The notes: generated by a model from the letters alone, not told the origin. Numbered from the stretch's first letter, positions 12,220-21,870 are shown. The stretch is 37,460 nt of DNA from Candidatus Endomicrobiellum guadaloupense (GCA_031278895.1 JAITJN010000006.1:1-37460); one strand, 5' to 3'. Program-made: numbers and translations.

Positions 12220-13355
12220 AGATCAGGCTTTTATTTAAAATAATAATACTTATAGCTTTATTTTGTTTCTCTAATTCTTATGCGTTTGATATGGATCAAG
12301 AAAACATAAAAATAGGGATTATTCTTGATGTGTCATCTTTTACAACAGGGAGTTCTAAATACTTTTTTGTTTCCGATTCGTCAAATAAAAAGTTTAAAAT
12401 CACTAGAGGAACAATTAATATTGCTTGCTCTAAAAAAGGTATTCGTATAGGCAAGTATGACCTATCTCTTCCTGTAAAAATAAAACCATCAAATGGCGCT
12501 ATTTTTGCAAATTCTAAACCCTACAGAGGTTATATATTATTAATTAAGTCAGGCAAAAAGATAAACGTTATAAATGTTTTAAACATAGAAGATTATGTCA
12601 AAGGCGTTTTACCTAAAGAAGTTAATTCAGGATGGCCAAAAGAAGCATTAAAAGTTCAAGCTGTTATTAGTAGGACTTATGCCATAGCTAACTTAAATAG
12701 TCATTCAACGCAAGGTTTTGATCTATGTTCAATGACGCATTGCCAGGTTTATGGTGGGCTTGGTGTTGAAACTGAAAGTTCAAATCAAGCAGTTTTAGAA
12801 ACAAAATGGGAAATCCTAACATTTGAAGGAAGGCCTGCACAAACAGTTTTTCATGCTACATGCGCCGGGCATACTGAAGATCCTAAATATATTTGGGGGT
12901 GGGAAGAAACTCCTCCATACTTAAAAGGTGTAAAATGTCCTTATTGTTCTAATAGCCCGTATGCAAGATGGGAGGAATCTTTAGATGAAAAGGGTATAAG
13001 GGCTAACCTTAATCTTAAAGATATTAATATAGGCAAAATAAAAAAGATTAATATTAAAAGAAAAACACCATCAGGTGCAGCAAAAGAAGTAGAAATAATA
13101 CATTCAAATGGAAAATGTGTATTAAATGCTTATAAATTTCGTCTTACTATTGACGCGTGGAAAATAAAAAGTCATTTCTTTGATTACATTAAAGTTAAAG
13201 ACAATAAAATTTTCTTTAAAGGTAAAGGATGGGGACATAAAGCAGGTCTATGCCAATATGGTGCAAAAGGTATGGCAGAAAAAAGAAAACATTACACCAA
13301 AATTCTTCGTCATTTTTACCCTGGTACAAAGATAGAAACTGTAAACTTTAAATAA
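12216..13355 (+). CDS. SpoIID/LytB family protein (amidase enhancer)
   Basis: IEDYVKGVLPKEVNSGWPKEALKVQAVISRTYAIANL and C-terminal GKGWGHKAGLCQYGAKGMAEK; N-terminal signal peptide. Confidence 0.9.
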   Translation: MKIRLLFKIIILIALFCFSNSYAFDMDQENIKIGIILDVSSFTTGSSKYFFVSDSSNKKFKITRGTINIACSKKGIRIGKYDLSLPVKIKPSNGAIFANSKPYRGYILLIKSGKKINVINVLNIEDYVKGVLPKEVNSGWPKEALKVQAVISRTYAIANLNSHSTQGFDLCSMTHCQVYGGLGVETESSNQAVLETKWEILTFEGRPAQTVFHATCAGHTEDPKYIWGWEETPPYLKGVKCPYCSNSPYARWEESLDEKGIRANLNLKDINIGKIKKINIKRKTPSGAAKEVEIIHSNGKCVLNAYKFRLTIDAWKIKSHFFDYIKVKDNKIFFKGKGWGHKAGLCQYGAKGMAEKRKHYTKILRHFYPGTKIETVNFK

Positions 13356-13369
13356 GGATTAATTTTATA

Positions 13370-14443
13370 ATGACACAAGAAGATAATTTACTAGCTAGTT
13401 ATAATTATGATATTCCAGAAGAGCTTGTAGCTCAAAAACCTGTTGAAAATAGACAAGAGTCAAGACTCTTTGTTATAGATAGAGGTACTCAAAAATTTTA
13501 TCATAGACATTTTTTTGATATTGGTGACTATTTAACTTCTGGAGATTGTCTTATAGTCAATACTACAAAAGTTGTTCCGTCAAGACTTTTCGGCAAAAAA
13601 ATAAGCGGGGGAAAAGTTGAACTTTTATTTCTTGACCCATGCCAAAAAGATGATAATTATAAAGTTTTAATGAAACCATTTATTGGTATTGGTAAAAAAG
13701 TATACTTTGATAATGATTATAAATGTGAGATAATGTCAAAAACCGAGCAAGGTGAAGCTATAGTTAAATTTAATAAACCAAATGTTTTAGATTTTTTACA
13801 AAAGCAAGGAATAATGCCTTTACCTCCATATATAAATAGAAAAGGGGAACTTGCTCAAAAATTATCAGATTTTGACAGGCAAAGATACCAAACTGTTTAT
13901 GCAGAAATTTTGGGCGCAATAGCCGCGCCAACAGCTGGACTTCATTTCACTGAGAATATACTTCATAAATTAAAAGAAAAAGGCGTAAATATTGCAACTT
14001 TAATACTGCACGCAGGCTGGGGTACTTTTAAGCCTATAACAGCTAAAAATCTAAATAACCATAAAATGATGTCTGAAAACTTTGAAATAGATGAAAAAAG
14101 CACTGAAATTATAAATACAGCGATTAGACGTAAGAAAAAAGTTGTTGGAGTTGGAACTACTTCCGTTAGGGCTTTAGAATCAACTGCTGATTTTTCAAGT
14201 TTTGAGGAAAATGGAGAAATCTTGATAAAAGCATTTTCAGGAGAAACCTCAAAATTTATATATCCTGGATATAAATTCAAGATAATAAATACTTTGGTTA
14301 CAAATTTACACCTTCCAAAGTCTACACCTCTTATGATGGCAAGTGCTTTCTCTTCAAGAGAACTTATTCTTAAAGCCTACAATGAAGCTGTAAAAAAAAA
14401 ATACAGATTTTTCTCTTATGGCGATTCAATGCTTATCTTGTAA
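13370..14443 (+). CDS. queA: S-adenosylmethionine:tRNA ribosyltransferase-isomerase
   Basis: YDIPEELVAQKPVENRQESRLFVIDR, AAPTAGLHFTE, LILHAGWGTFKPI, HLPKSTPLMMASAF. Confidence 0.96.
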   Translation: MTQEDNLLASYNYDIPEELVAQKPVENRQESRLFVIDRGTQKFYHRHFFDIGDYLTSGDCLIVNTTKVVPSRLFGKKISGGKVELLFLDPCQKDDNYKVLMKPFIGIGKKVYFDNDYKCEIMSKTEQGEAIVKFNKPNVLDFLQKQGIMPLPPYINRKGELAQKLSDFDRQRYQTVYAEILGAIAAPTAGLHFTENILHKLKEKGVNIATLILHAGWGTFKPITAKNLNNHKMMSENFEIDEKSTEIINTAIRRKKKVVGVGTTSVRALESTADFSSFEENGEILIKAFSGETSKFIYPGYKFKIINTLVTNLHLPKSTPLMMASAFSSRELILKAYNEAVKKKYRFFSYGDSMLIL

Positions 14444-14558
14444 ACTCTACAAATTCCTTCCTCAAAAAACAAATAATTTATTAACTTCTTGACTATAATC
14501 AATTCATATAGAGAAAATTTAAATATTTAAATTCCAACGCGTGACATGGGAGATTGAT

Positions 14559-14606
14559 ATGAAAAAATTTATAATATTTGTTTTGCAAGCAGTTTCTTGG
14601 CAATAA
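14559..14606 (+). other. 15-aa short ORF with upstream GGGAG; leader peptide or gene remnant
   Basis: ATGAAAAAATTTATAATATTTGTTTTGCAAGCAGTTTCTTGGCAATAA = MKKFIIFVLQAVSWQ*. Confidence 0.3.
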
Positions 14607-14615
14607 ATAATCTGC

Positions 14616-14648
14616 ACAGCTATCTGTCACACATTGGCAGATAGCTGT
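14616..14648. repeat. Strong hairpin, 14-bp stem with one G-U, 5-nt loop
   Basis: acagctatctgtca (14616-14629) pairs with tggcagatagctgt (14635-14648). Confidence 0.8.
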
Positions 14649-14694
14649 CTAGTGTTAATTACACTCCAACATCATTTTGATCCGATGATAAAAA

Positions 14695-14723
14695 TTGACA
14701 AAATACTCTTAAAATCATAAAAT
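14695..14723 (+). promoter_or_regulatory. Near-consensus sigma70-type promoter for the M50 protease gene
   Basis: TTGACA (14695-14700), 17-nt spacer, TAAAAT (14718-14723). Confidence 0.7.
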
Positions 14724-14776
14724 TATTATCAATATTTGTTGATATTTCAACTATTATTTAGAGGTTAAGGATACTT

Positions 14777-15421
14777 ATGACTTTACTTAGTGTATTTATA
14801 TATGTTGTAGTTTTTATTTTCTCTGCTATTATTCATGAGGTTTCCCATGGATATGTTGCACATTTAAGAGGCGACAACACTGCAAAACTTATGGGGCGTA
14901 TTACTATGAACCCTTTATCTCATATAGAACTATTTGGTAGTATTCTGCTTCCAGCAATGCTTTTATTTTTAAAATCTCCAATACTTTTTGGTTGGGCAAA
15001 GCCTGTCCCCATAGACTCAAGAAATTTTAAAAATCCAAAGCTAGATATTCCACTTGTTTCCTTAGCTGGACCATCTGCGAATTTATTGCTTGCATTGGTT
15101 TCTGGTCTTGGAATCCGCTTTATAGGAATGTTCCCTAATTTTGAAGTAGGGTTTGGAGCTTCAATACAATCCTTCTTATATATAATGCTTATAATAAACG
15201 TTATTCTTACAATAATAAATCTTATACCTATACCCCCATTAGACGGATCGAAGGTTGCCACTTATTTTATGCCAAGAGATGTAGCAGTAAAATATATGAA
15301 TCTCAATTCTTTTATTTGTTTAATAGCGTTACTTTTGCTATTATCTTCAGGTGGAGGATGGACTTTGCTACATCCTGTAATTAATTTTCTTGTAGTAACT
15401 TTTAGCGGGATTCCTTACTAA
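14777..15421 (+). CDS. Site-2 protease-like M50 family metallopeptidase
   Basis: HEVSHGYVAHLRGD (HExxH), GRITMNPLSHIELFGS, NLIPIPPLDGSKV. Confidence 0.93.
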   Translation: MTLLSVFIYVVVFIFSAIIHEVSHGYVAHLRGDNTAKLMGRITMNPLSHIELFGSILLPAMLLFLKSPILFGWAKPVPIDSRNFKNPKLDIPLVSLAGPSANLLLALVSGLGIRFIGMFPNFEVGFGASIQSFLYIMLIINVILTIINLIPIPPLDGSKVATYFMPRDVAVKYMNLNSFICLIALLLLLSSGGGWTLLHPVINFLVVTFSGIPY

Positions 15422-15438
15422 TTTAAGCGAGTTAAAAC

Positions 15439-16431
15439 ATGAAAAAGAGGATATTGTCCGGTATGCGTACAACCGGAAGACTTCACTTGGGACACTATTT
15501 TGGGACACTTCGCAATTGGATTAAACTTCAAGATGAATACGATTGTTATTATATGGCATCAGACTTGCATGCTTTAACTACAGAATATGCAGATACATCT
15601 AAAATCACCGAGAACATTTTTGAGATGGTTACAGATTGGCTTACAGTAGGTTTAGATCCAGAAAAATCAGTAATTTTCAAACAGTCTGCAGTACATGATC
15701 ACAGCGAATTATTCTTAATACTCTCAATGATAACGCCTTTGGGTTGGCTGCAAAGATGTCCAACATATAAAGAGCAAATAAGAGAAATAAAAAATAAAGA
15801 TTTAAATAATTATGGTTTTTTAGGATATCCAGTCCTAATGGCTGCAGATATTTTTCTTTATAAGGCAAACTTAGTGCCAGTAGGTGAAGATCAGCTTTCT
15901 CATTTAGAATTTACACGTGAGCTAGCTAGAAGATTTAATAATTTTTATGGAGAAGTTTTAGTTGAACCTCTTGAACTACTTTCAGAATCAGCTAAAGTTC
16001 CTGGGATTGATGGGAAAAAAATGTCCAAATCTTATGGAAACTCTATATTCCTTGGCGAAACCGATGATGTAATAAAAGAAAAAGTAAAAAATATGTTTAC
16101 AGATCCTCTAAAAATAAAAAAAGATGACCATGGTCATCCTGATGGCTGTGTAGTTATAAAATTCTATGAAATATTTTCAAAAGGTTCTGATAAATACCCA
16201 AGTTTTAATCAAAAAGAAAAAGATTGTAAGGCAGGAGACATAGGTTGTTCTATATGTAAAAAACAGCTTACTGAGATGCTTTCTGATTTTATGAAGCCAT
16301 TAGCTGAGAAGAGAAAAACTATTATTTCAGACAAAGCTTATTTAGAAAAAGTTGTAATAGAAGGTAGTAAAAAAGCTGAAGAATATGCTCACAAGACTAT
16401 GACTGAAATCCATAAAGCATTGAAATTTTAG
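15439..16431 (+). CDS. trpS: Tryptophanyl-tRNA synthetase
   Basis: SGMRTTGRLHLGHYFGTLRNW, PVGEDQLSHLEFTRELARRFN, KMSKSYGNSI. Confidence 0.97.
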   Translation: MKKRILSGMRTTGRLHLGHYFGTLRNWIKLQDEYDCYYMASDLHALTTEYADTSKITENIFEMVTDWLTVGLDPEKSVIFKQSAVHDHSELFLILSMITPLGWLQRCPTYKEQIREIKNKDLNNYGFLGYPVLMAADIFLYKANLVPVGEDQLSHLEFTRELARRFNNFYGEVLVEPLELLSESAKVPGIDGKKMSKSYGNSIFLGETDDVIKEKVKNMFTDPLKIKKDDHGHPDGCVVIKFYEIFSKGSDKYPSFNQKEKDCKAGDIGCSICKKQLTEMLSDFMKPLAEKRKTIISDKAYLEKVVIEGSKKAEEYAHKTMTEIHKALKF

Positions 16432-16440
16432 AGGACTGTT

Positions 16441-17289
16441 ATGGCATACGACATTCATCTTGATGCTTTTGAAGGGCCTTTAGATCTTCTTCTTCACTTA
16501 ATAAAGAAGAATGATTTGGAAATAAACGAGATAAAAATAGCTGAGATTACAGCTGAATATATCTCTTATTTGGACTTAATGAAAGATCTTAATATAGACG
16601 TCGCTGGCGAATTCCTCGTTATGGCTTCTACCCTTATGCAGATAAAGGCAAAATCTTTGCTTCCTTTTGAGAATGGAAAAGATGTAGAAGAAGATGATAG
16701 TTTTGATCAGCTAAAGAATAGATTACTTGAATATCAAAAATATAAAGAAGTTGGGAAACTGTTATCTTATAAAATTACGGAAAATTCTCAAGTTTATTAT
16801 AGACCAGCTCCTGTAATAAGCAAACAAGATTTTATTTTAGACGCTACTGTTTTTGATTTGGTGAGCAGCTTTCGTGACGCATTGATAGCTCTTCCAGAAA
16901 ATATAAAAGAAATTATGTATCAAGAAATTCCTATTGAAAATAAAATTAGAGAACTTCTTGATATTTTAGAAGGAAAACAATATGTCTCTTTTACTGAAAT
17001 ATTGAAACTCCAAAGCACCAAAATGGCACTTATTGTTTGCTTTATGGCTATTTTGGAGCTTATAAAAAATAAACAAATTGTTGCAAAACAGTCGGAATTA
17101 TTCTCAGAAATTAGAATTTATAAAGTTTACAACGATGAAAGAGAATTAAATCAATCCAATGAAGACAAAAATACTTTTGAGTTTGTTGAAAACGGATATC
17201 AGGCGGAGCAAACAGAACAAGTAGAGGAAACTCCTGCCACAAATTTGGAGTTAGTTCCAGAAACCGACAATACGATTCAAGGGGAATAA
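16441..17289 (+). CDS. scpA: Segregation and condensation protein A
   Basis: FEGPLDLLLHLIKKNDLEINEIKIAEITAEYI and EFLVMASTLMQIKAKSLLP. Confidence 0.96.
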   Translation: MAYDIHLDAFEGPLDLLLHLIKKNDLEINEIKIAEITAEYISYLDLMKDLNIDVAGEFLVMASTLMQIKAKSLLPFENGKDVEEDDSFDQLKNRLLEYQKYKEVGKLLSYKITENSQVYYRPAPVISKQDFILDATVFDLVSSFRDALIALPENIKEIMYQEIPIENKIRELLDILEGKQYVSFTEILKLQSTKMALIVCFMAILELIKNKQIVAKQSELFSEIRIYKVYNDERELNQSNEDKNTFEFVENGYQAEQTEQVEETPATNLELVPETDNTIQGE

Positions 17290-17290
17290 G

Positions 17291-17953
17291 ATGGAAATGT
17301 GTGAAGTTAAAAAAATTTTAGAAGCATTACTTTTTGTTTCACAAAGGCCTCTAAGTTTAAAAGAATTAAAGGATATAATTAAATCAAATTTTTCTGACAT
17401 TTCTAATTTAGAAAATATTTTAAATGAACTTAAAGATGAATACGCTATTCTAAATAAACCTTACGAGATTAAATTCGTTGCTGATGGTTGGGCTTTTGCT
17501 ACAAAACCCGAATATTCTCCTTGGATAAAAAAACTTCTAAAAGAAAAAACAGTTTTAAAACTCTCTCCATCAGCTTTAGAAACGCTTGCCATGATAGCAT
17601 ATAAACAGCCAATAACAAGAGCAGAAATTGATGAAATTCGTGGTGTAGAATCTTCTGGAGTAATAGACACTCTTATTGAAAGAAAACTTATAAAAATCGT
17701 CGGAAGGAAAGAAGTTTTAGGAAAACCTTTACTTTATGGGACAACTCAAGATTTCTTAAAACACTTTGGTCTTGCGCATTTAAGTGAGCTTCCACTTATT
17801 GAAGACATGCCTAAAGAAATGCAACAAACGGATAACATTCCAGAACCAGAACTTCCTTTTAACACTGAAAAAGTTGAAGAAAATAATGCCATAGTAGACA
17901 CTGCTGTATCAGAAGAATTTGATGCGCCACAAAATAACGAATTGATAAATTAA
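17291..17953 (+). CDS. scpB: Segregation and condensation protein B
   Basis: LEALLFVSQRPLSLKEL, LSPSALETLAMIAYKQPITRAEIDEIRGVES, GKPLLYGTTQDFLKHFGL. Confidence 0.96.
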   Translation: MEMCEVKKILEALLFVSQRPLSLKELKDIIKSNFSDISNLENILNELKDEYAILNKPYEIKFVADGWAFATKPEYSPWIKKLLKEKTVLKLSPSALETLAMIAYKQPITRAEIDEIRGVESSGVIDTLIERKLIKIVGRKEVLGKPLLYGTTQDFLKHFGLAHLSELPLIEDMPKEMQQTDNIPEPELPFNTEKVEENNAIVDTAVSEEFDAPQNNELIN

Positions 17954-17955
17954 GA

Positions 17956-17984
17956 TTGTCTTATAAAAGTATATTTGCTATATT
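17956..17984 (+). promoter_or_regulatory. Putative sigma70-type promoter for the kinase cluster
   Basis: TTGTCT (17956-17961), 17-nt spacer, TATATT (17979-17984). Confidence 0.5.
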
Positions 17985-18030
17985 TTAACTAGTTGATACT
18001 TTACAACTCTTGAGAGGAAAAAGGACTATT

Positions 18031-20955
18031 ATGTCTGAACAATCTCAGATTAGTTTAGATGTATCTTTGTTTATCAACAACCAATATGTTACAGTTAAAC
18101 AAATAGGCAAAGGTGGTTTTGGTCTTGTATGGCAAGCTTATGACTTTAGTCTAAAGAATTTTGTTGCAATAAAAGAACTCCTTCCTGAATTTTCTGATCA
18201 AAAGTTTGTAGAGATGTTTTACAAAGAAGCACTCATCGCTAAAAATATTATACAAGATAACATAGTAAGAGTAAGGCACTTTTGGAAAGGTGGCAATGGG
18301 TCTTATTACCTCCTTATGGATTTTGTAAACGGTAGTGATCTTGAAAATATTATAAAAAGATGTAATGAATATAAAATAAAAATACCTTGGGAATTTTCTG
18401 TTTTAATATGCATAAATATATTAAGGGCACTGGATTATGCCAACCGCATAGCTAAAGACCCTATAACAGAAAAATTTTACGGATTAGTCTATAGAGACAT
18501 ATCGCCTGGAAACATTCTTATTTCTTATGAAGGGAATATTAAACTTAGCGACTTTGGTATTGCAAAAACTGCTGACGAAATAAATTTTGGCGTAAAGCAG
18601 AAAATTGTAACAGGCAAAACTTCTTATATGTCTCCAGAGCAAGTGAAAGGTATAACTGATATTGATCATCGCTCGGATATTTTTTCTACGGGAGTAGTAT
18701 TCTACGAAATGCTTACCGGAAAACAATTGTTTTCTGGCAGCAGTGATGAAATAAAGTCAAAAATTATAAATAAAGACTTTGATATTAATTTACTAAATGA
18801 TCTTGGGCTACCTTTTGAGATAGTAGAAATTTTGACTAGATCTCTTCAGAGAGACAAAAATGCAAGGTATGGACGCTCAATTGATATGTATCGTGATTTA
18901 AGAAGAGTTCTTAAGGGTATTGAAGATGAAGAGATCATTTTAGATTTAGCATCCTTTATATTAAAGATAATGGATAAAGAGCATTCTGAATCAGTCCATA
19001 TTGCTAATCTTGTCAAATTTTTGGATAAAAAAGAAATAATAAGTAATCCATCAACTATTAAAGTTAATGTTAATGATTTCACGGTTGGGTATATTTCAAT
19101 AGAAGAAAGCAATCCAAAAATAAATCAAACACCAATTTCAGAAACTCCTATTGAGCCTCAAAGAGATCAAGGTCAACCAGAACAAACAGAAGCAAAAGGA
19201 AAGACAGTCTTTGAAGAAGTTGGAGACTGGTTTATAACTAAAGTCACAGTCCTTAAGGATAAAGTAATAAAAATTATCATGAGTTTTGTTATTGCTACAT
19301 TTATTTTTTTAGGACTGGATATTTTCCTTCATATTACGCCTTTTGGAAAAAATGTATATTCACGATTAAATCCTCCTGATGTTATTATAACAACAGTTCC
19401 TTCTGGCGCTACAGTAACAATGAAAACGAAAGATGGAGACATTGTTGTTGAAAATGCAAATTCATTATCACCAATAGCTTTAAGAAAAGTACGTCCACAG
19501 TCTTATATAATTACAGCATCTAAGAAAGGCTTTAACACTGTTGAAAGAGTTGTAAGAATTGAAGAATCTACAAAAGATAATAAAACAAAACAAGAAAAAA
19601 TAGAAATAATATTTGATTCTGATCTTAATATAAATTCAGTACCTCAGGGAGCAGAAACATATATAGATGGCAATAAATATGGAGTTACTCCATGTATTGC
19701 TCATCTTTCAGCAAGAGCGCATACAGTAAAACTTCTATTTCCAGGGTTTGAAGAATTAGGATCTGAAGCAAAAGAATTTATTGAAGGACAATGCGGTGTG
19801 GATTTCTCAAAAACAGAACCAAACGAAATATTCTCAGAAGTTGACAAAAACTATTGGGATACAGAACTTAAAACAGAAAAAGACAAAACAGCATTTTATA
19901 TTAAAGGGCACTTATTTAAAAACTTTTCTTTTGCTTCAGACCCAGAAAATATGATCATTCATATAGTTGGAGAAGAAAAACCTCGTGGAAATACACCTCT
20001 AACTATTCATATAAAAGCTGGCTCTTATAAAGTGAAAGTGTTAGATCCAAATGGACAATATGCTGAAGCAACAGAGGATATAACAGTCTCATCCGATTCT
20101 CTAAACATATTAAATATTCATATGAAGAAGAATATTTCCTTTAGAGTAACAGCAAAAGGTTCAGATGACTTTTTTACCGCAAAACTAAAAGTTGAGGGAA
20201 ATGACTTCAATGAAAGTAAAGATATAAGCGTAGGAAAACCCATAATAATACCTATTCCTTCAGGCGAATATAAAATTACTTTTACAGCTGAAGAGTTTGA
20301 ACCTTATGTAAGAAACAATGTTAATGTTGCAAAAATCAGCTCAGTAAATGCTGAGATGATCTATTCTCAGATCCCTTTTAGCATAGTTGTAGTTTCTTTA
20401 GATTCTAATGGTAAAGAAACTCCAGTAAACAATGCTTTTATTTGGATAAACAGCAAAATTGCAGGCAAAGTAAATTCAAAAGGCCTATGGGAAACTACAG
20501 TTCACAGAGGTGCAGTTATAGAAGGAAAGGTTGTAGCTCAAAAGTTTATTGAACAAGAATTTAAGCTTACCGCTAGTCCAAATAAGAAAAACATAAATAA
20601 AGTAACTTTAATATCTGAAAATTCTCCAGATATCGCATCAGTTGATATTTCTGAATTAGAAAATGCTGATGCTCTTGATGCTCAAAAATCTCAATCTAAA
20701 AATGATTCCATAAAAAAGAATAACAAAGTGTCAGTAAACTCTTCTAATAAAAAACAACCAATTAAGAATATATATATTAATAATCACAAGTCTTTAGAAA
20801 AAGAGGAAACTGTTTCCGAATCTACATCAAAAACTTCAAATAATGATAATGAACTAAAAACAGTAGTATGTCCTTATTGTGGTTATGTAAACACTATACC
20901 CGCAGGTAGAAAGCTAAGATTTTGTGTTAATTGTGGAAAGCCGCTTAGATATTAG
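18031..20955 (+). CDS. Membrane Ser/Thr protein kinase with PEGA domains and C-terminal zinc ribbon
   Basis: IGKGGFGLVWQA, VAIKELL, YRDISPGNILI, DFGIAKT, MSPEQ; one TM (VIKIIMSFVIATFIFLGLDIFLHI); PEGA repeats (TTVPSGATVTMKT, NSVPQGAETYIDGNKYGVTP); C-term CPYCGYVN...CVNCGKPLRY. ATG 18031 follows GAGGAAAAAGGA. Confidence 0.9.
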   Translation: MSEQSQISLDVSLFINNQYVTVKQIGKGGFGLVWQAYDFSLKNFVAIKELLPEFSDQKFVEMFYKEALIAKNIIQDNIVRVRHFWKGGNGSYYLLMDFVNGSDLENIIKRCNEYKIKIPWEFSVLICINILRALDYANRIAKDPITEKFYGLVYRDISPGNILISYEGNIKLSDFGIAKTADEINFGVKQKIVTGKTSYMSPEQVKGITDIDHRSDIFSTGVVFYEMLTGKQLFSGSSDEIKSKIINKDFDINLLNDLGLPFEIVEILTRSLQRDKNARYGRSIDMYRDLRRVLKGIEDEEIILDLASFILKIMDKEHSESVHIANLVKFLDKKEIISNPSTIKVNVNDFTVGYISIEESNPKINQTPISETPIEPQRDQGQPEQTEAKGKTVFEEVGDWFITKVTVLKDKVIKIIMSFVIATFIFLGLDIFLHITPFGKNVYSRLNPPDVIITTVPSGATVTMKTKDGDIVVENANSLSPIALRKVRPQSYIITASKKGFNTVERVVRIEESTKDNKTKQEKIEIIFDSDLNINSVPQGAETYIDGNKYGVTPCIAHLSARAHTVKLLFPGFEELGSEAKEFIEGQCGVDFSKTEPNEIFSEVDKNYWDTELKTEKDKTAFYIKGHLFKNFSFASDPENMIIHIVGEEKPRGNTPLTIHIKAGSYKVKVLDPNGQYAEATEDITVSSDSLNILNIHMKKNISFRVTAKGSDDFFTAKLKVEGNDFNESKDISVGKPIIIPIPSGEYKITFTAEEFEPYVRNNVNVAKISSVNAEMIYSQIPFSIVVVSLDSNGKETPVNNAFIWINSKIAGKVNSKGLWETTVHRGAVIEGKVVAQKFIEQEFKLTASPNKKNINKVTLISENSPDIASVDISELENADALDAQKSQSKNDSIKKNNKVSVNSSNKKQPIKNIYINNHKSLEKEETVSESTSKTSNNDNELKTVVCPYCGYVNTIPAGRKLRFCVNCGKPLRY

Positions 20956-21000
20956 TTTTTAAAGTCTACTCTAAATCCATTTGTTGGAGCGGAGAGGTTT

Positions 21001-21870
21001 ATGAAGAAACTTGTACTACTTGCAGCATCATTTTGCACAGCGCTTGCTTTGTGCAGCATTATATTTGCAGATTCACCTAAAACAATCTCTTTTCAGGGAA
21101 GAATAACTGACAATTTTGGAAATCCAATAACAGAGAGAGGGGAATTTAAGTTTATATTTCAAGATGAAATAAATTCTCCAACTAGTTTTTCAACATATGC
21201 TTATGTTAATCGTGGTTTATACAGTGTTAATATAGATGTAACTGATCTTTCAGATATAGATTTCGGAAGCAATGTGAGTGTTGCCATTTATTATAATGAC
21301 AACGAAATGGGAACGACTAATTTAACTGCTAGTCCATATGCGTTTGTATCAGAATCTTCTACATATGCAAAATTTGCTACATCTATTACAGGTTCCATTG
21401 ATGGAAATTTGATTGCTAATAACACAGCTTACTCTACAAGTGCTTATAAAATACTTGTCGCCAGTGCACAATTTGCAGCAGCTATAGGTGCAAACCTTGC
21501 AGAAATATATGCTTCTAAAGAACACCTTGAACCAGGAGATGTTGTAGAAATATCTCCTGATGCAGATAATAATATAGAAAAATCAAAATCCCATGACTCC
21601 ACTAGAGTTGCTGGCGTAGTATCTACAAATCCAGGATTATTAATAAATTCAAAAGAGCTAGGATATAGGCTTGCTTTGGTAGGAAAAGTTCCTGTTAAAG
21701 TTACAAATGAGGGTGGAAACATAATGAGAGGGGATTTGCTCACAACATCTTCAACACATGGACATGCCAAAAAAGCTACAAACCCTAAACCGGGAACAAT
21801 AATAGGAAAAGCTTTAGAAAATTTTAATTCTACAGAAGGGACAATACTAGCTTTGGTAAACTTGCAATGA
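21001..21870 (+). CDS. Exported protein with a tail-fibre-like C-terminal domain
   Basis: Signal peptide; ISFQGRITDNFGNPITERGEFKFIF; C-term AEIYASKEHLEPGDVVEI...VAGVVSTNPGLL...LALVGKVPVKVTNEGGNIMRGDLLTTSSTHGHAKKA...GTIIGKALENF. Confidence 0.6.
   Translation: MKKLVLLAASFCTALALCSIIFADSPKTISFQGRITDNFGNPITERGEFKFIFQDEINSPTSFSTYAYVNRGLYSVNIDVTDLSDIDFGSNVSVAIYYNDNEMGTTNLTASPYAFVSESSTYAKFATSITGSIDGNLIANNTAYSTSAYKILVASAQFAAAIGANLAEIYASKEHLEPGDVVEISPDADNNIEKSKSHDSTRVAGVVSTNPGLLINSKELGYRLALVGKVPVKVTNEGGNIMRGDLLTTSSTHGHAKKATNPKPGTIIGKALENFNSTEGTILALVNLQ

Noticed and set aside
14391-14401. A10 tract near the 3' end of queA as a phase-variation site
   Set aside because: Poly-A runs are common in this AT-rich sequence and encode Lys-Lys-Lys here; much less notable than the G10 tract in tsaD.
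14444-14776. tRNA gene or known riboswitch (e.g. preQ1) in the queA-M50 gap
   Set aside because: I could not find a cloverleaf, T-loop GTTCRANNC-like motif or a convincing preQ1 aptamer by eye; the hairpins are reported instead without a family assignment.
18472-18540. Kinase as a catalytically dead pseudokinase because the HRDLKPxN motif reads YRDISPGN
   Set aside because: The catalytic Asp and Asn are kept, DFG is intact and the Lys-to-Ser change is common in bacterial kinases (HRDxSPxN type), so activity is likely.
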